From Brachycybe producta (Eukaryota > Arthropoda > Diplopoda > Playtdesmida > Andrognathidae), in NCBI GenBank assembly GCA_036925085.1, contig JAUPFP010000002.1:13424100-13488099 (forward strand): 64,000 nucleotides of DNA, written 5' to 3'. Positions 22,951 through 34,382 of the stretch are shown piece by piece. Under the pieces are notes generated by a model. That model worked only from the letters and a program-made list of their open reading frames with translations, did not search any database and was not told the origin of the DNA. The position numbers and the translations under genes were made by a program. The number at the start of each line of letters is the position of its first letter. The stretch's first letter is position 1.

Positions 22951-24674
22951 AGAGTAAAGAGAGGCCCCGTTAAATACATTTTAAAACCACATTAACTACA
23001 TTTACTATTCTAGTGTCAGATATACTTTACTTATTTTTTTTTAGTAATATTTCATAAAGAAATATATTTATTCTATATAAACAATTATTATTTTATCAGT
23101 TGTTTTTACATATTTAACATTTATAATTAAGGCAAACAAATTATGCTTGTTTTAAACAAAAAGACTTGTTTTTGAGGCTAGTGTTCTCCCAGATACAATC
23201 GCTACTTAAACCAAGTTTTCTTAGATTTTAGCCTCTAAACCATTGAAAAAAAAATCAGATTTTCGTTCGCCTTATGGTAAATAAATAAATCCATTATGTA
23301 GGCTTGCACTTCACAATTTTGTGGTTTCATCTGAATGAATTGAATCATTTCATGTTTGCAACGTTACCGTTGCAAACATGAATGACATGAATGAATGGCC
23401 ACCAGGTAGACAGACATTTATGTTTGTATTTGGAGACACAATTGACCACACTCCACTACAAATTTAGGCCACTTTAGATTTTAAACTTTTTACAAACATG
23501 TGATACACCTGATCTTTCATTAATTATCTTCTGTTGATAATTAAATAAATATTAACTGCAGTGTTTGGACAAATTATTTTCTAAAAGTAATTAATTACAA
23601 TTACTAATTACACCAGTGAAAAATAAATAATTATGATTAAATTTTAAAAAAGAAATGAATTGCGATTACTGCTTTCCTCAAAAAAACATTTCAATTATTT
23701 TTGAATTGCAAATTAAGTAACAGATTCTAAAAAACAACAATTACCAATTCATTATCAGTCTGTCTGATAAAAATAGCCAATAATAGTTAACTCAAGTTAA
23801 AAGTAATTTGAAAGCCAAAAGACAAAAGCAAAAATTAATTGTATTTTTTTCATTAGAAAAGGCGCAATTGATTACATTTACAAAATTTCAAAAGTAATGT
23901 ACTGAGTTACTAATTACAGTATTTCAGTTACTTTTGACAAGTTACTTTCCAATACATTGTGATTTTCCATTAAAATCTGTCATAATGTGAAATTTATGAG
24001 CCCAAAATGGGGTTTTTAAATAAGAAAATAAATTTATTCTTTCTATCTGGGTTTCCTGGTTAAGACCACACGGTTAAGACCAGTTTTATTTAAGAAGATA
24101 GTCGATGACCCCATTTTTTTTTAAAAGTCTTTCACCAATTTCAAGACCTGATTTTATTTTAATAAAAAAGCGGAAAAGAAAATTCCTTATTTTTCGAAAA
24201 TCAGATCAATTTCGTAACTCCTGGCCTCCAATTAAGCGTATAAAATCAAATATTAGAGATTCTAGGTTAAAATGTTTTATATATAGAGATAATTTTCAAA
24301 TTTTTGATTATTCTACGTTTCTGAAGAGCACACTAAAGAGAAATTGAAAATTTGTTAGAAACTAGAACGGCAGCTTTATCCCTTAATATCATCTGCTTAA
24401 AAAGTTGCCACTTTCAAATTTATCTTAATTTTGCTTTTCTGAAAGATCGAGTATTCAAGAGTCCGAATGACGTTTATAATTTTATAACCAGCTGAATCAT
24501 TTCATTCAGCTTTTATCGTTTGTGAAGTTTGACGACTTTTATAAAAGACAAAATTGCACCGTCATTAGACGAGAAAAAAACTTTTCATTTGGATGTAAAA
24601 TATTTTTCATCAAATGTGAAAAGAATTTGACAACGAGACGAAAATTTATGGTAGAACATCATTTTATTGTTTTA
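22951..24674. other. Intergenic, with a perfect hairpin and a partial MITE
   Basis: A perfect 15-bp stem with a 4-nt loop occupies 23349-23382 (TTCATGTTTGCAACG facing its complement). A truncated M1 MITE lies at about 24320-24470 (GAAACTAGAACGGCAGC). No gene seen. Confidence 0.5.
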
Positions 24675-27112
24675 TTATAATTGTTGGTTTGTAGATTTTT
24701 CCGTCTTTTTTTGGAATCTCTTCATCGCTGAAAAAAAAAGAAACAGAAAAAGAGAAAAACAATTAAAATATCTCACGATTTTTAATTAAAAATTACCTTT
24801 TCTTTTCTTTTTCAGTGATTTCTTGAGCCTTCCATCAATAACCGTTCGCTTCTTCTTCTGAGGAGATGGATTAATTTGTTCTTCTTCGTCGTTATCACCA
24901 ACGGTTTCGAATTCATCCCAAAAAGGATCTTTGACCAATGGTTCGTCTTTTTCAGAAACGCCGTCCGACGACGAGGTAACTTTATCTTTCAATTCGACAT
25001 CTGCGGGAGGTTCTCCACCGCGATATAACAAACAATTTAGCCGCGATTTCAAATAAACCTTCCGATCGGAATAGAAAAAGCGATTGTTTTAGAATTTAGA
25101 TTCGTTTTTCGACTTCTTATTATCGGGCTCACTTTATGAAGCAGCGTCATAGAGTTAATATTATGAATCCTTAAAAATCTATCGAGTCCGCAACTCGCGA
25201 CTAACGGTTGTGTCGGATGCATCTGAATGCTACGTATGCTACCGGCAAAACCTCTGTAACAGCGCATCAGTACAGGTTTCCTCATATCGAACAGTCCCAT
25301 TTTACCACGACTATTTCCGGCGATAACGTAACTAGAAAAAGAAAAACCAAACTTGTGATAACTTGTGATTGTGAAACTTGCGATAATAAGAACGGTTTTA
25401 CTTTTCTCGATCTCCGAGCGACATTGCCGTTATCGGATACTCGTCAAACACGATTTCAATCACGGGACGTTTTTGTGATGTGCTCGGATCGTAAACACGA
25501 ACCTGTAGAAACGGATTTTTTTAAAGGCACTTTCGAAATAATAAGAAAAGGAATCGAAATTAATAAATGTACGTGCGAGTGTCCGGTACAAACGGCCACT
25601 TTGTCGTTTTGCGGAAAAAATTGCATGTCTGTCACCCAGATCGGAACTTCTAATTGCAGGAAATCATGTGGAACCTTAAGTGTTTGAAACAAATTGAGTT
25701 TGTGACTGTCTTTCAGGGCAAAAATTAAGATAAACTTGAAATGAGTTTTAAATTTAAAAGGGTAGCTCAATCACTTTAAGGGTATTTTCATGTTGATATC
25801 TTCCTAAATAAGCTTTTTATGTGAATTTAAAAATGAGCGAACTTTAAGCAGACAATATTTTTTAATTTTTGTTCTATAAAAAGTTTATTTTGAAAGATAT
25901 CAACATGAAAATACTTCCTATGTGATTGAGCTAGTGTATTGTTCGTTTGGTAAGCAGATTTCTAGTTCACATGTTCATAAAAAAATTTCAATTGTCTTTA
26001 TCAAATGCCAAAATATATTAAAATCGAACACGCTTGCTAGAGAAATAACAATTTTTTGATAAGTAAAATATTATTTCACGTTTTTAGCTTTGAAGATAGG
26101 AGCCTGGAGGTTGTTTAGATCCCATAGTTGAAGATCGTTCTTTTTTCCTCCAGTTGCTATCATCCACGGCTTTAGTCCATTCTGTCTCATTCGATGGACG
26201 TTTCGTTTCAAGTCCAGTTTTGTCTTTTCTTCCCCCTTTTCATTCCAGACCTTGACCAGTCCCGAATCAACGCACGTTATGAACCCCCTTTAAAAAAACC
26301 GTTTACATAAAAAGCAAAAATTATTTTTAAAAATGGTGCATTTTTGTGCTACAAAATCTGTAATGGTTTTTTTTTTGTTGTATATTTTAGCAATTTCTTG
26401 TATTTTTTTTTCTGTTTCCCTTAAACTGTTTTTGAGTTTTCTCACAGATTCCTTCAATCTCTTGATTTAAAAGAGTCTGTGTAAATTTATGTGCAACTTT
26501 CTTAGTTTTTCAAACACATTACTAAATTTGTATGCGTATTAGACGCAGATTAATTGTCTCATGCGACATCTAACCCATCATGCTGAGCGAATCCTCTAAG
26601 TGGCCCTTCTCCTCCATCAACAATCAAATCCGTGTCTTCGTATGTGTAGTTACGAGTGTCGTATAATTTCACTTTTCGGTTTCTCAAACCGCAATATATC
26701 TAAAAAGAAACAAATATTCATAAATAACGTGTTTATTACCGCGTTTATAGTCTGGCACTTTGCGTTCTCATCCTTTCTGTGTAAGACTTAAATACAGAAT
26801 CTGTAAAGCCGGCATCATTAAATGCCCGACTATAAACGCGTCATTATACGCCTCAAAACCATCCATTTGTCGTTACGCGAGTCTGATCCGAGTTGCGATC
26901 CCAACACATTGTTTGAATCTCTTGCTCTTTGTCCAACCGATCACCAAGTTTATTCACATTTTCAAAGTATTTCTTATCTATATTCACACCTAAATAACAA
27001 TATACATTGTCAATTAACCGTTTCTGTGGTTTAAATTAAAAAAGATACGCTACAAACCTTTTAAAAACCCCGTTTCCGAACCTACGAACACATCATGCCA
27101 GGGCGCCGCCAT
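24675..27112 (-). CDS. WDR74: WDR74 (WD-repeat ribosome assembly factor)
   Basis: Nine minus-strand exons: 27058-27112, 26877-26989, 26575-26699, 26080-26287, 25573-25674, 25402-25502, 25133-25331, 24797-25058 and 24675-24727. They sum to 405 codons plus a stop and close in frame. The protein starts MAAPWHDVFVGSETGFLKG, matching the WDR74 N-terminus. Further hallmarks are ITCVDSGLVKVWN, ATGGKKNDLQLWDL, VPIWVTDMQFFP, HVRVYDPSTSQKRP, GFAGSIRSIQMHP and LVASCGLDRFLRIHN. The C-terminus is acidic then lysine-rich (QKKKR, LKKKRK), as in nucleolar proteins. WDR74 (yeast Nsa1) is a seven-bladed propeller that works in pre-60S maturation with NVL2 and the MTR4 exosome. The start faces GCHFR head-to-head across 0.7 kb. 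An M1 MITE fills most of intron 4, ending about 30 bp from exon 5. Confidence 0.93.
25703..25975. mobile_element. MITE, family M1, in WDR74 intron 4
   Basis: Contains AAAAGGGTAGCTCAATCAC, central TTTAAGCAGACAATATTTT and AAAGATATCAACATGAAAA in the right half; the right end is degraded. The left edge is about 30 bp from the acceptor of WDR74 exon 5. Confidence 0.75.
26738..26840. repeat. Hairpin element, family M4, in WDR74 intron 2
   Basis: CGCGTTTATAGTCTGGCA faces TGCCCGACTATAAACGCG across about 65 bp. A related hairpin is at about 52935-53033. Confidence 0.55.
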
Positions 27113-27844
27113 CTTGATTAAGGCTGATTGTGTTTGTGTCGTGTGATGGCGCTTTTGAGATTTTATCGTTTAGCCGAAGCGTCGTTGTTTTTAAATTTAT
27201 GGCGTAGTCTGCTAGAATTTGAATACGGAGATCGGGTGTTGGCTTGCATTCTGTCATGTATCATTGATGCTCAAGACGTGACTTAGTACACAGTGAATGT
27301 AGACTATATAAGGGGTTACCTGATATGTCAGCTTAATTGTACGTTACGAGCGCGCCATTTTCGTACTCTTTCTTGCCTGTCATATTAGGCTTCATAATTG
27401 TGGTGTCATGCCATAGCTTATTTTTTTTTCTTTCTTAAAATGATTCAAAAGGGACGACATAAGGAGTAAATCTCGTACGGTATGCAAGCCGTTTTACTTT
27501 TTATCTGCGTTTTACTGGATATCCAGAATTAAATTATTTTCTGGGTTTCTAGTAAAATTGGAATAAAATGTAAAACGGGTTTCCGTACATACGCACTGCT
27601 GTGAATCTTAGTGAATCTCGTCTATGATTTTCTTTTATGTCGTCACCATCCGATTGATTTCATGCATGTGGTCTGAGATTTCATGTTTACTTGTAGCGTT
27701 GAGATTGTAATAGATTCAATTCGAAGTGAGAGTGTGAATCGGGGTCATGACCTTTTGTCCACGTGGTTGTATTAATTTTCTCTGATTTTTGGTGAAGTTT
27801 GTTCTCGAACTTGGTATATTTTTAGTATTCTGTCATAATTTAGA
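27113..27844. promoter_or_regulatory. Head-to-head intergenic region between WDR74 and GCHFR
   Basis: Divergent start codons at 27112 (minus) and 27845 (plus) bracket this 732-bp stretch, so it must hold both promoters. It also contains a short plus-strand frame at 27146-27289 (begins MALLRFYRLAEA) that could be an upstream ORF or an unrecognised first exon. No specific transcription-factor site can be supported. Confidence 0.5.
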
Positions 27845-28240
27845 ATGACGTACATATTAATAAGCACACAGCTCCAATTAGTAAGTAATAAAGGAATTTC
27901 AGTAAGTGTAATTAATAACGTTTTGTATTTTAATTAATTTGCATAGGAATGTGGACCGACACGTGTCGGTGACCAAGATTTCGATCCGGAACTGGCGACA
28001 TTTTTGGAGGCGACACTAAAAAAGGAATTGGGATACAATTAGTATATAGAAAGAAGACCAAGCTTTCTTTAATAAATCTTACGAGTCCCTTTTCATTTTC
28101 GTCTATATTTTTTCAGTAGCTGGTATGAGACAGAATTGGGTCCTAGACTGGTCCTCAATAGGTTGGCCACAAAGGGTTATAGGGTCGTTGCTTCGACCGG
28201 AATTGGTCAAACGTGCACCTGGACACTCTACAGAGATTAG
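27845..28240 (+). CDS. GCHFR: GTP cyclohydrolase I feedback regulatory protein
   Basis: Three short exons: 27845-27880, 27947-28041 and 28120-28240, with GTAAGT and GTATAT donors and ATAG and GTAG acceptors. They give 83 codons plus a stop; human GFRP is 84 aa. The start MTYILISTQLQLE matches the family N-terminus MPYLLISTQIRME, followed by GPTRVGDQDFDPEL, the central RLVLNRLATKGYRV and the C-terminal STGIGQTCTWTLYRD. GFRP forms pentamers that sandwich GTP cyclohydrolase I and mediate phenylalanine stimulation and tetrahydrobiopterin inhibition, setting BH4 output. All exons are too short for ordinary ORF scans; identification rests on co-linear similarity over the entire protein. It is followed on the same strand by WDPCP after about 1.2 kb. 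Confidence 0.93.
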
Positions 28241-29466
28241 AAGAGAAATTAGAAAAGGAAAACAGTTATCTAGTTACTCGAATGGTCATTTTTTAGTTGT
28301 ATGAATTGAACGAAAACGTTATTTCAGAAGAAACACGAAAACTATAAGAATATTTGGTTATTCGAAAAGTTTTTTTTGTTTTAAGGTAACTTTAAAAATA
28401 AACATTGTCATGTGAGTTTGAGTGAAAAAGCGAATTTTATGTGCCTTGATATTTAAAAACATGTGGAATTGGTTTAAGTCAAGATTTATTGCACAGAATT
28501 TTCTGTAAAAATACCAAAAAAAAAATGCAAAAATATTTCAAATCGGATTTGTTAAATGAAAGTTTTTTTTTCTAAAGTATTATATGAAATTGGTAAAAAT
28601 GAAATTTATAAAGTGTTACATTAATAAAAGAAAACTTCAGAAAACGTCGTGGTATAGTTCACTCAACTATATTTATTCTAATAAAGAGAACCTTGACCTT
28701 TACGCTGTTTATGTAATTATTGGAAGGAACTTGTATTCTAATGACTCATGAGCAAGATAAATGTATAGAGGTAGCTCAACTGTGAGCTTTGCGTTAAGAA
28801 GGATTTCGTGCCAGGGCTGAGTGTGGCCAATAGATGGCGCCACCTCAATTAAATGAACATTGTATGAGGAAGCTTCATGCCGTCAGAAGGGTTGAGAAGA
28901 AATTTAAGATTGTCATTTAGTCTGATATAAATTAGATAATTGCAAAGGTTCTTAACATTTTAAACAAAAATGTTCTTCAATTCTTGTGTTATTACCCATT
29001 GTTCATCAATCTAAATGACACAAGCGGAAATATTTTGTCAACCCATTTGACGTCACAAGTTTCTTCTTAACGTGTTAACTATACAAAAATAGTAGATGGG
29101 TTTGAAAAAGAGGTTCAAGTTTATTTTTTTACATGTATAATAAATAGAAATAGCAAAATTAGGCGAAGTCATAGGTATAAAGAGAACCTTGACGAGCGAT
29201 TTGATAAGTAATGCTCACTCACTTATGGCGTATTTCTTTAAAACGGAGTTGAGCTTCCTCTATATTTATCTTTGAAATGTGAACGAATTTAGCTCTTAAT
29301 TAGAGCTTGCGTCATCTATTGATAGCGCAGTGCAATCACACAGAGTATGCTATATTGATACCTGTTGAATGTTGATCTACCTCTATGTATAATAATATTA
29401 TTTCAATGTATTTCTTGGTTTGAACTTTCGAAGTTTTTATTTTGTATTTATTTTTGTGAAATTCCA
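28241..29466. other. GCHFR-WDPCP intergenic region with an inverted-repeat element
   Basis: At 28751-29274 ends AAGATAAATGTATAGAGG and CCTCTATATTTATCTTTG form an imperfect 28-bp terminal inverted repeat about 520 bp apart. A direct repeat ATAAAGAGAACCTTGAC occurs at 28681 and 29176. No gene is seen in this gap. Confidence 0.45.
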
Positions 29467-32400
29467 ATGGCGTATTTACTGGGCCAGTTGCATTTTTGGA
29501 CACTAAACGACGACGCTGTAATATTTGGTAACATATTTTCAAAGGCTTGTTTTAATATATGCAAGGATGTTGTCATTTTTGTTGATATTTTTTTAGATTC
29601 TGACATCGGTTGCCACAGCTACCATGGAAAAGGATCCAAAGGAAATCAAACTTACTACGAACAAATGAAAACGTTTACTGAAGGTTTACTGAAACATATA
29701 ATACAAATAAACCTCCCAGATAAACATCCAAAAGTTAACTTTAGTCAATTTGGCCCCCCACCGCCCCTAAAAGTGGTTATTTTTGTTACTGCAATACATG
29801 CTTGTTAGGCAGAAAAACATCCGAAAGTTAACTTTGGTCAATATTTGCCCCCTGAAAGTGGAAATTGTTGTTACACATTTGTTATGCAGAAAAGTTACAA
29901 TGATTTAACAAAAGTCAAATACGTGTTTCTTGCCCCGTGTTATGTTTTGTATATTCATGGCCCTGTTTTTCTTATTTAGATCGAGGATTAGTTTGGAGTC
30001 CGGGAAAGAAGAGGCCGGAGAAGATCAGAGACGAATTGAAAGAAGTCGAGGTTTCATTTTTTCACTTCAAACCTCTTCTTCTTCTCTTGAGTTATTCATC
30101 TTGCTTTTCATAATGGGATTTTTTTTTAAAACTCCACTCAGAGCATTCGAGTTGAAGATCACGTTTTAAGTTTTCATCTTGAATTGGTGCATTAAAGGGT
30201 TTTTTTATTTTCAGGAGCTTCTCTCAACGTTTCGTTGCGTTTACTGCGCTTGGTGTGAGCGTAATCGTCTTCAAGTACGACACTCTTTTTGTGTTTACTT
30301 ACTCTCTCGTAACTTTCGTTTATTTTTCTTGTTATAAAGATGATGTTCAACAATGGAATGATTGTCGTCATCAGAGTTAAAGCTGGCATAGGAGATATCG
30401 AAAAGATACAGCTGGATAGGTTTCTTGTAGGGAAACTACATTCGGATCACGTTGTCGATGGTTTTGAAAGTTTTTGTTTGAAATATTTTCTCACGATATG
30501 AATAGTTTTTTTAATTTTCTCGTAGTTGTCTTTAACGATTCGTCTATTCTCATCTCGTACGTCGATCCGAAACTTACTCACGTCCAATTTTCCAAGAAAG
30601 TATCTTCGGACGAGAGGTCATCGAAAAAGTGGGAGAAATTGTCTTCGGTCGACGCGAAGGTTTTAATCAATTTAGTAGAACTCAACTTATGGTTGTTTTT
30701 TTGTATCTCGTAACTGCAACTTTTGTATTTAGATATCGAATATTGATCTCATGGGCCCGATGGGACGCCGTTTGGAACGGAAACTCAGTTGCAACGTACA
30801 GAAAGATCAAGTATAGTCACAGAATGTAAACGTTTAAGCGTTTTATAAATCAACTGTGTATGTTTATGTCTTTAAATAGATTGTGATCTGGTGGAAAAGT
30901 GGATCGGACGAGGTTTGGCCTTGGACTCCAATCGCGTCGGACCGTGAAAGGGCGAACATTCACGTCTACTCCATGAACAGGTGTTAAACAATCTTAATCG
31001 ATAAAGATCTTGGGTATTCTTTCGATTAGAAGCTGGTAACTTCAAAGCTAAGGGTTCGAAGTTGTTATATAGGTTGCGATAAGGTGAGAGTTATACAACT
31101 TCCTACTTAGAGGCTAAACAGCGCATACACTCGTAATTGGAAGAATTTTCAAGAACTCTTTGGACATCGTTTAGTATAACAAAATTTACTTTGATTTCAG
31201 TGGAGAAATTAAAATTTCATGTTATACGAGAACGAAATCGGATCCTCTCTGGGTTTCGTTCAGGTTTGTTTTTTGCTTTCGTTTGCAAGTCATAAGTTGC
31301 TCATCTGAAGGTTTTTTTGTTCAGTCGTCTCCACAGTTATCAGTTCCATACAATAGAACAGAAAGTGTCGAGAAGAGGAGAGATTCTGGTGGATATGTGT
31401 GTCTACGAAGTGATAATGAACAAAGTAATTTAAATTCATTTTCGTTCTTTGATCTCTTCATTTTTTATGGTTTTCTTTTTTATTTCTCGTAACTTAGATC
31501 CAACAGATTTCGGTGACGACAATTCCGTTAGAAAGTTTGGCAGTTTGTCACGGTATGAATGAAATGGAAGATCGATTTCTTCTCGGATGCAAAGATGGTT
31601 CTCTCGTCATGTATGATGCTCACTGCAAGACGACGTGGATCGTCAAAGCTTCTTTCGTAAGGAGAGGCGATTGGCTTATTTTTATGCTTTCAAAACGTTG
31701 AATGAATCGTTTTTTTTTTAGAGAGTTTGACAAAAATTATGAATAAGAACTTGAAAGTGTTTTAAAAACTAGAAGGGTAACACAATCACGTATGGTTATT
31801 TTTATGTTGATATCTTTTAAAACATGAAAATAACCCTTTTACTCTTCTAGTTTTTAAAACACTTTCATGGTTTTCTTTATTTTGCGCTTGAAAAACAATA
31901 ATCAAGAGTTTGATGGATATTTCTGCTTTAAAACCGTTTAATTTAATTTCAGGTGCCAACGACGATAAGTTGGCATCCAAGCGGCACGATCGTAATGGTC
32001 AGTGACGATAAAGGGCAGTTCCAGTGTTACGATATGGCACTTTGTTGTATTCATCTTCAACTGCTGAGCGAAAGAACGGATCCAGTAAAAGTGATGGACC
32101 TTTCAACATATTTCAAGTGATTTTGTTGATTCATTTTTACGTTTTACGACACTCGATCGGGATTTAATCGTATCTGTGGTTTTTAAAGATTACAGCCGAA
32201 TATACAGAAACTTTTGTGGAATCCTTACGAATATTTGTCGAAAGATGCTAACGGATATCTCGACAATACGCATTCTCTTCTCTTCTTTATCGAAAGAGGG
32301 CCACTCGTTCTTTTCGTGCTCAAAGTTGGAGTTCACAGCAAAGGTTCCCTTTCTCCCATCGATCTCGTTGCTCAGTACATAACTTATAAACAGTTTGACG

Positions 32401-34284
32401 AGGTTTTTTATTATTAAAAATTAAGGGAGTCCGTCTCATATATATTCAACAAAATGTGGATTTTTTTTGCTGACAGGCTGTGAATTTGTTGTTAAATATG
32501 AATTGGAACATCAACAGCGACACGTGTTGTCGTTGTTTATCCATGATTGTCAACAATTTGCTTAGAACGAACCTGACGGACGAGAGCGAAGGTTTCACGG
32601 TCGATCGTTATTTTTGAATATATACATTATTACACGTTCTCAATTTGGTAACATTATTCCATTCGTTTCAGTTCAACTAGAAAAAGCTTTGGGAAGTTTT
32701 TATTCGCCGTTGTATCCGCTTTCGGATGTTGTTTTACTGGAATATGGAACGAAAATGCGTCATTTGGCGCGCCGGTTTTTTCATCACCTACTGAGGTGAT
32801 CATCTAAAATAAATCTCTTTTAAATAATTTTTTTAAAACCTCTATAATCCCAAATCTAGATTCTAGATTGAAGTTCTTAGCTTTTTAAAAAGTTACTTTT
32901 AAAAATAAGTAAAATCTATTCGAAAATTTTATAATAAATAAATCAAGAATAGTTTTAATGATGATACCTTTGACAAATTAACTTTTTATGGCAGTTTTAA
33001 AAGGATTCTTTTGATTTTTCATTTAAGTCGGACTTTAAAAAATGTCATTATTTTTATTCTTCAAGTTTCACGCATAAATAAAAAACTCTTTACGTTGTCG
33101 TACTTAGGTTTGAAAAGTTTGAGAAGGCATTTTTATTAGCTGCCGATATCGGATCACGAGACTTGTTTATGGTAAAAAAAATCCGCTCGATTTTCAAAAA
33201 AATGTGTTTAAATAAGTTATTTTTTATCCCATCTTCGGAAGGACATTCATTATGTTGCAATTGATAAGGGAGAGAGGATTTTGGCTCAAGTTGCAATCGA
33301 CAGAGCTCGTCAGTTGGAACAGGGTTCCGACCTGTCGTCAGTCGGTAAAAATCGAAAATTCGTATTCGACTTGTAGCATCGTAATATATTTCTCATTTCT
33401 TCTCTAAAAAAAAAACAAGATTCTAGGCTCGATGGTCCGAGTGGTTCGTCCTGCAGTAGTTACAGCGACGAAGATAGCGATCTAAGTTACGACGAATCGA
33501 AAGACCTCATAAGATCAAAAGAACCAACGATCAGAGTATATAAAACTCGTTTTATTTATTAATATCGAATAAAACAGTACACATATACAGATTGTAAATG
33601 TTTTCAGCCGAGCACAAGTGCCTTGAAAGTCAGTCATGGTCATCATAATCACGTATCGACGTCCAGTAATCAGCCATCTTACAAGTGGCCGAGTGCAACA
33701 AAAATGGCGCAACATCAAACGGGAAGCACTCAAAGGTGATCATCAGAAACACATTAAAGCAAACTTAAATTTCACTTTTTTTTATCAAGTTATTTAAGAG
33801 GAAACTTTTTCAAAGATTTTTTTTTATAAACTTTGTCCTAGTATTCTAGTTTATAACAAAGTTTGAAAATGTTCCTAATGTTTCTTCTGAAAAATTCACT
33901 TTACTTTGTGCCGGCGAACCTGGTTAGAGATTAGAGTTCTTGTGTGAATGAGACTAGTTTTATAAAGTACTGTTACGTGGAGCCCCTGAACTCTAGCCTC
34001 TAACCGGGTTCTTTGACAGAAAGATATTTTTCTGATTATTTGAACTGCGTTTATTTATTTAAGATAAAAACTGAATACAAATTTCATTGTTATTTTTTCA
34101 ATTTAGAATGTCGCAATCGGAACCAAGTGCCGATGGTAAAAAAAAAATATGACATGTAAATTTAAAAAAAAAGAAATCGTTTCATTTTGTTAAAAACACC
34201 CTTTTTACGTTTTAAGAAACGTTCGAAGAGGATGACGAAGAAGGTCACGGAACTGTTCACGTCGTCCACTTTGGAGTCGTCTGA
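29467..34284 (+). CDS. WDPCP: WDPCP / Fritz, planar cell polarity and ciliogenesis effector
   Basis: Twenty-one exons: 29467-29527, 29597-29683, 29980-30050, 30215-30274, 30340-30460, 30526-30659, 30733-30810, 30880-30980, 31201-31263, 31325-31424, 31498-31656, 31953-32116, 32189-32402, 32477-32591, 32672-32795, 33108-33171, 33242-33344, 33420-33535, 33608-33735, 34107-34135 and 34217-34284. They total 2160 nt, 719 codons plus a stop, closing in frame (human 746). Family landmarks in order: MAYLLGQLHFWTL, WSPGKKRPEKIRDELKE, IVIWWKSG with VWPWTPIASDRERAN, RFLLGCKDGSLVMYDAH, ISWHPSGT, GQFQCYDMAL, FIERGPLVLFVLK, RFFHHLLRFEKFEKAFLLA, GSRDLFMDIHYVAIDKGE, and the C-terminal VHFGVV (human IHFGLV). 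Fritz joins Inturned and Fuzzy in the CPLANE complex and recruits intraflagellar transport cargo and septins. An internally deleted MITE lies in intron 11 and a hairpin at 33915-34011 in intron 19. It ends about 100 bp from the 3' end of the next, opposite-strand gene. Confidence 0.95.
29716..29905. repeat. Two imperfect tandem copies in WDPCP intron 2
   Basis: AAACATCCAAAAGTTAACTT followed by GGCCCCC recurs about 100 bp later as AAACATCCGAAAGTTAACTT with TTGCCCCC. Confidence 0.7.
31738..31913. mobile_element. Internally deleted MITE, family M1, in WDPCP intron 11
   Basis: Only outer halves remain: AACTAGAAGGGTAACACAATC with GTTGATATCTTTT joins directly to the mirrored right half CTCTTCTAGTTTTTAAAAC. 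The central segment found in full copies is missing. Confidence 0.75.
33915..34011. repeat. Hairpin in WDPCP intron 19
   Basis: AACCTGGTTAGAGATTAG and CTAGCCTCTAACCGGGTT are inverted repeats about 95 bp end to end. The GGTTAGAGGCTA-type core resembles the interior of the M2 hAT-type MITEs. Confidence 0.6.
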
Positions 34285-34382
34285 ACCATAAAAGTGGATT
34301 CATCTCGTTCCGTAAAGAAAGAAATCCAAACCGAGAAACCTCCATCACTCGGTTCTCTCTCTCTGTCGAATCATCTCGTTTA

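Noticed and set aside
25208-25687. 159-codon plus-strand open frame
   Set aside because: Antisense of WDR74 exons 5-7; no family similarity and it runs across WDR74 splice sites.
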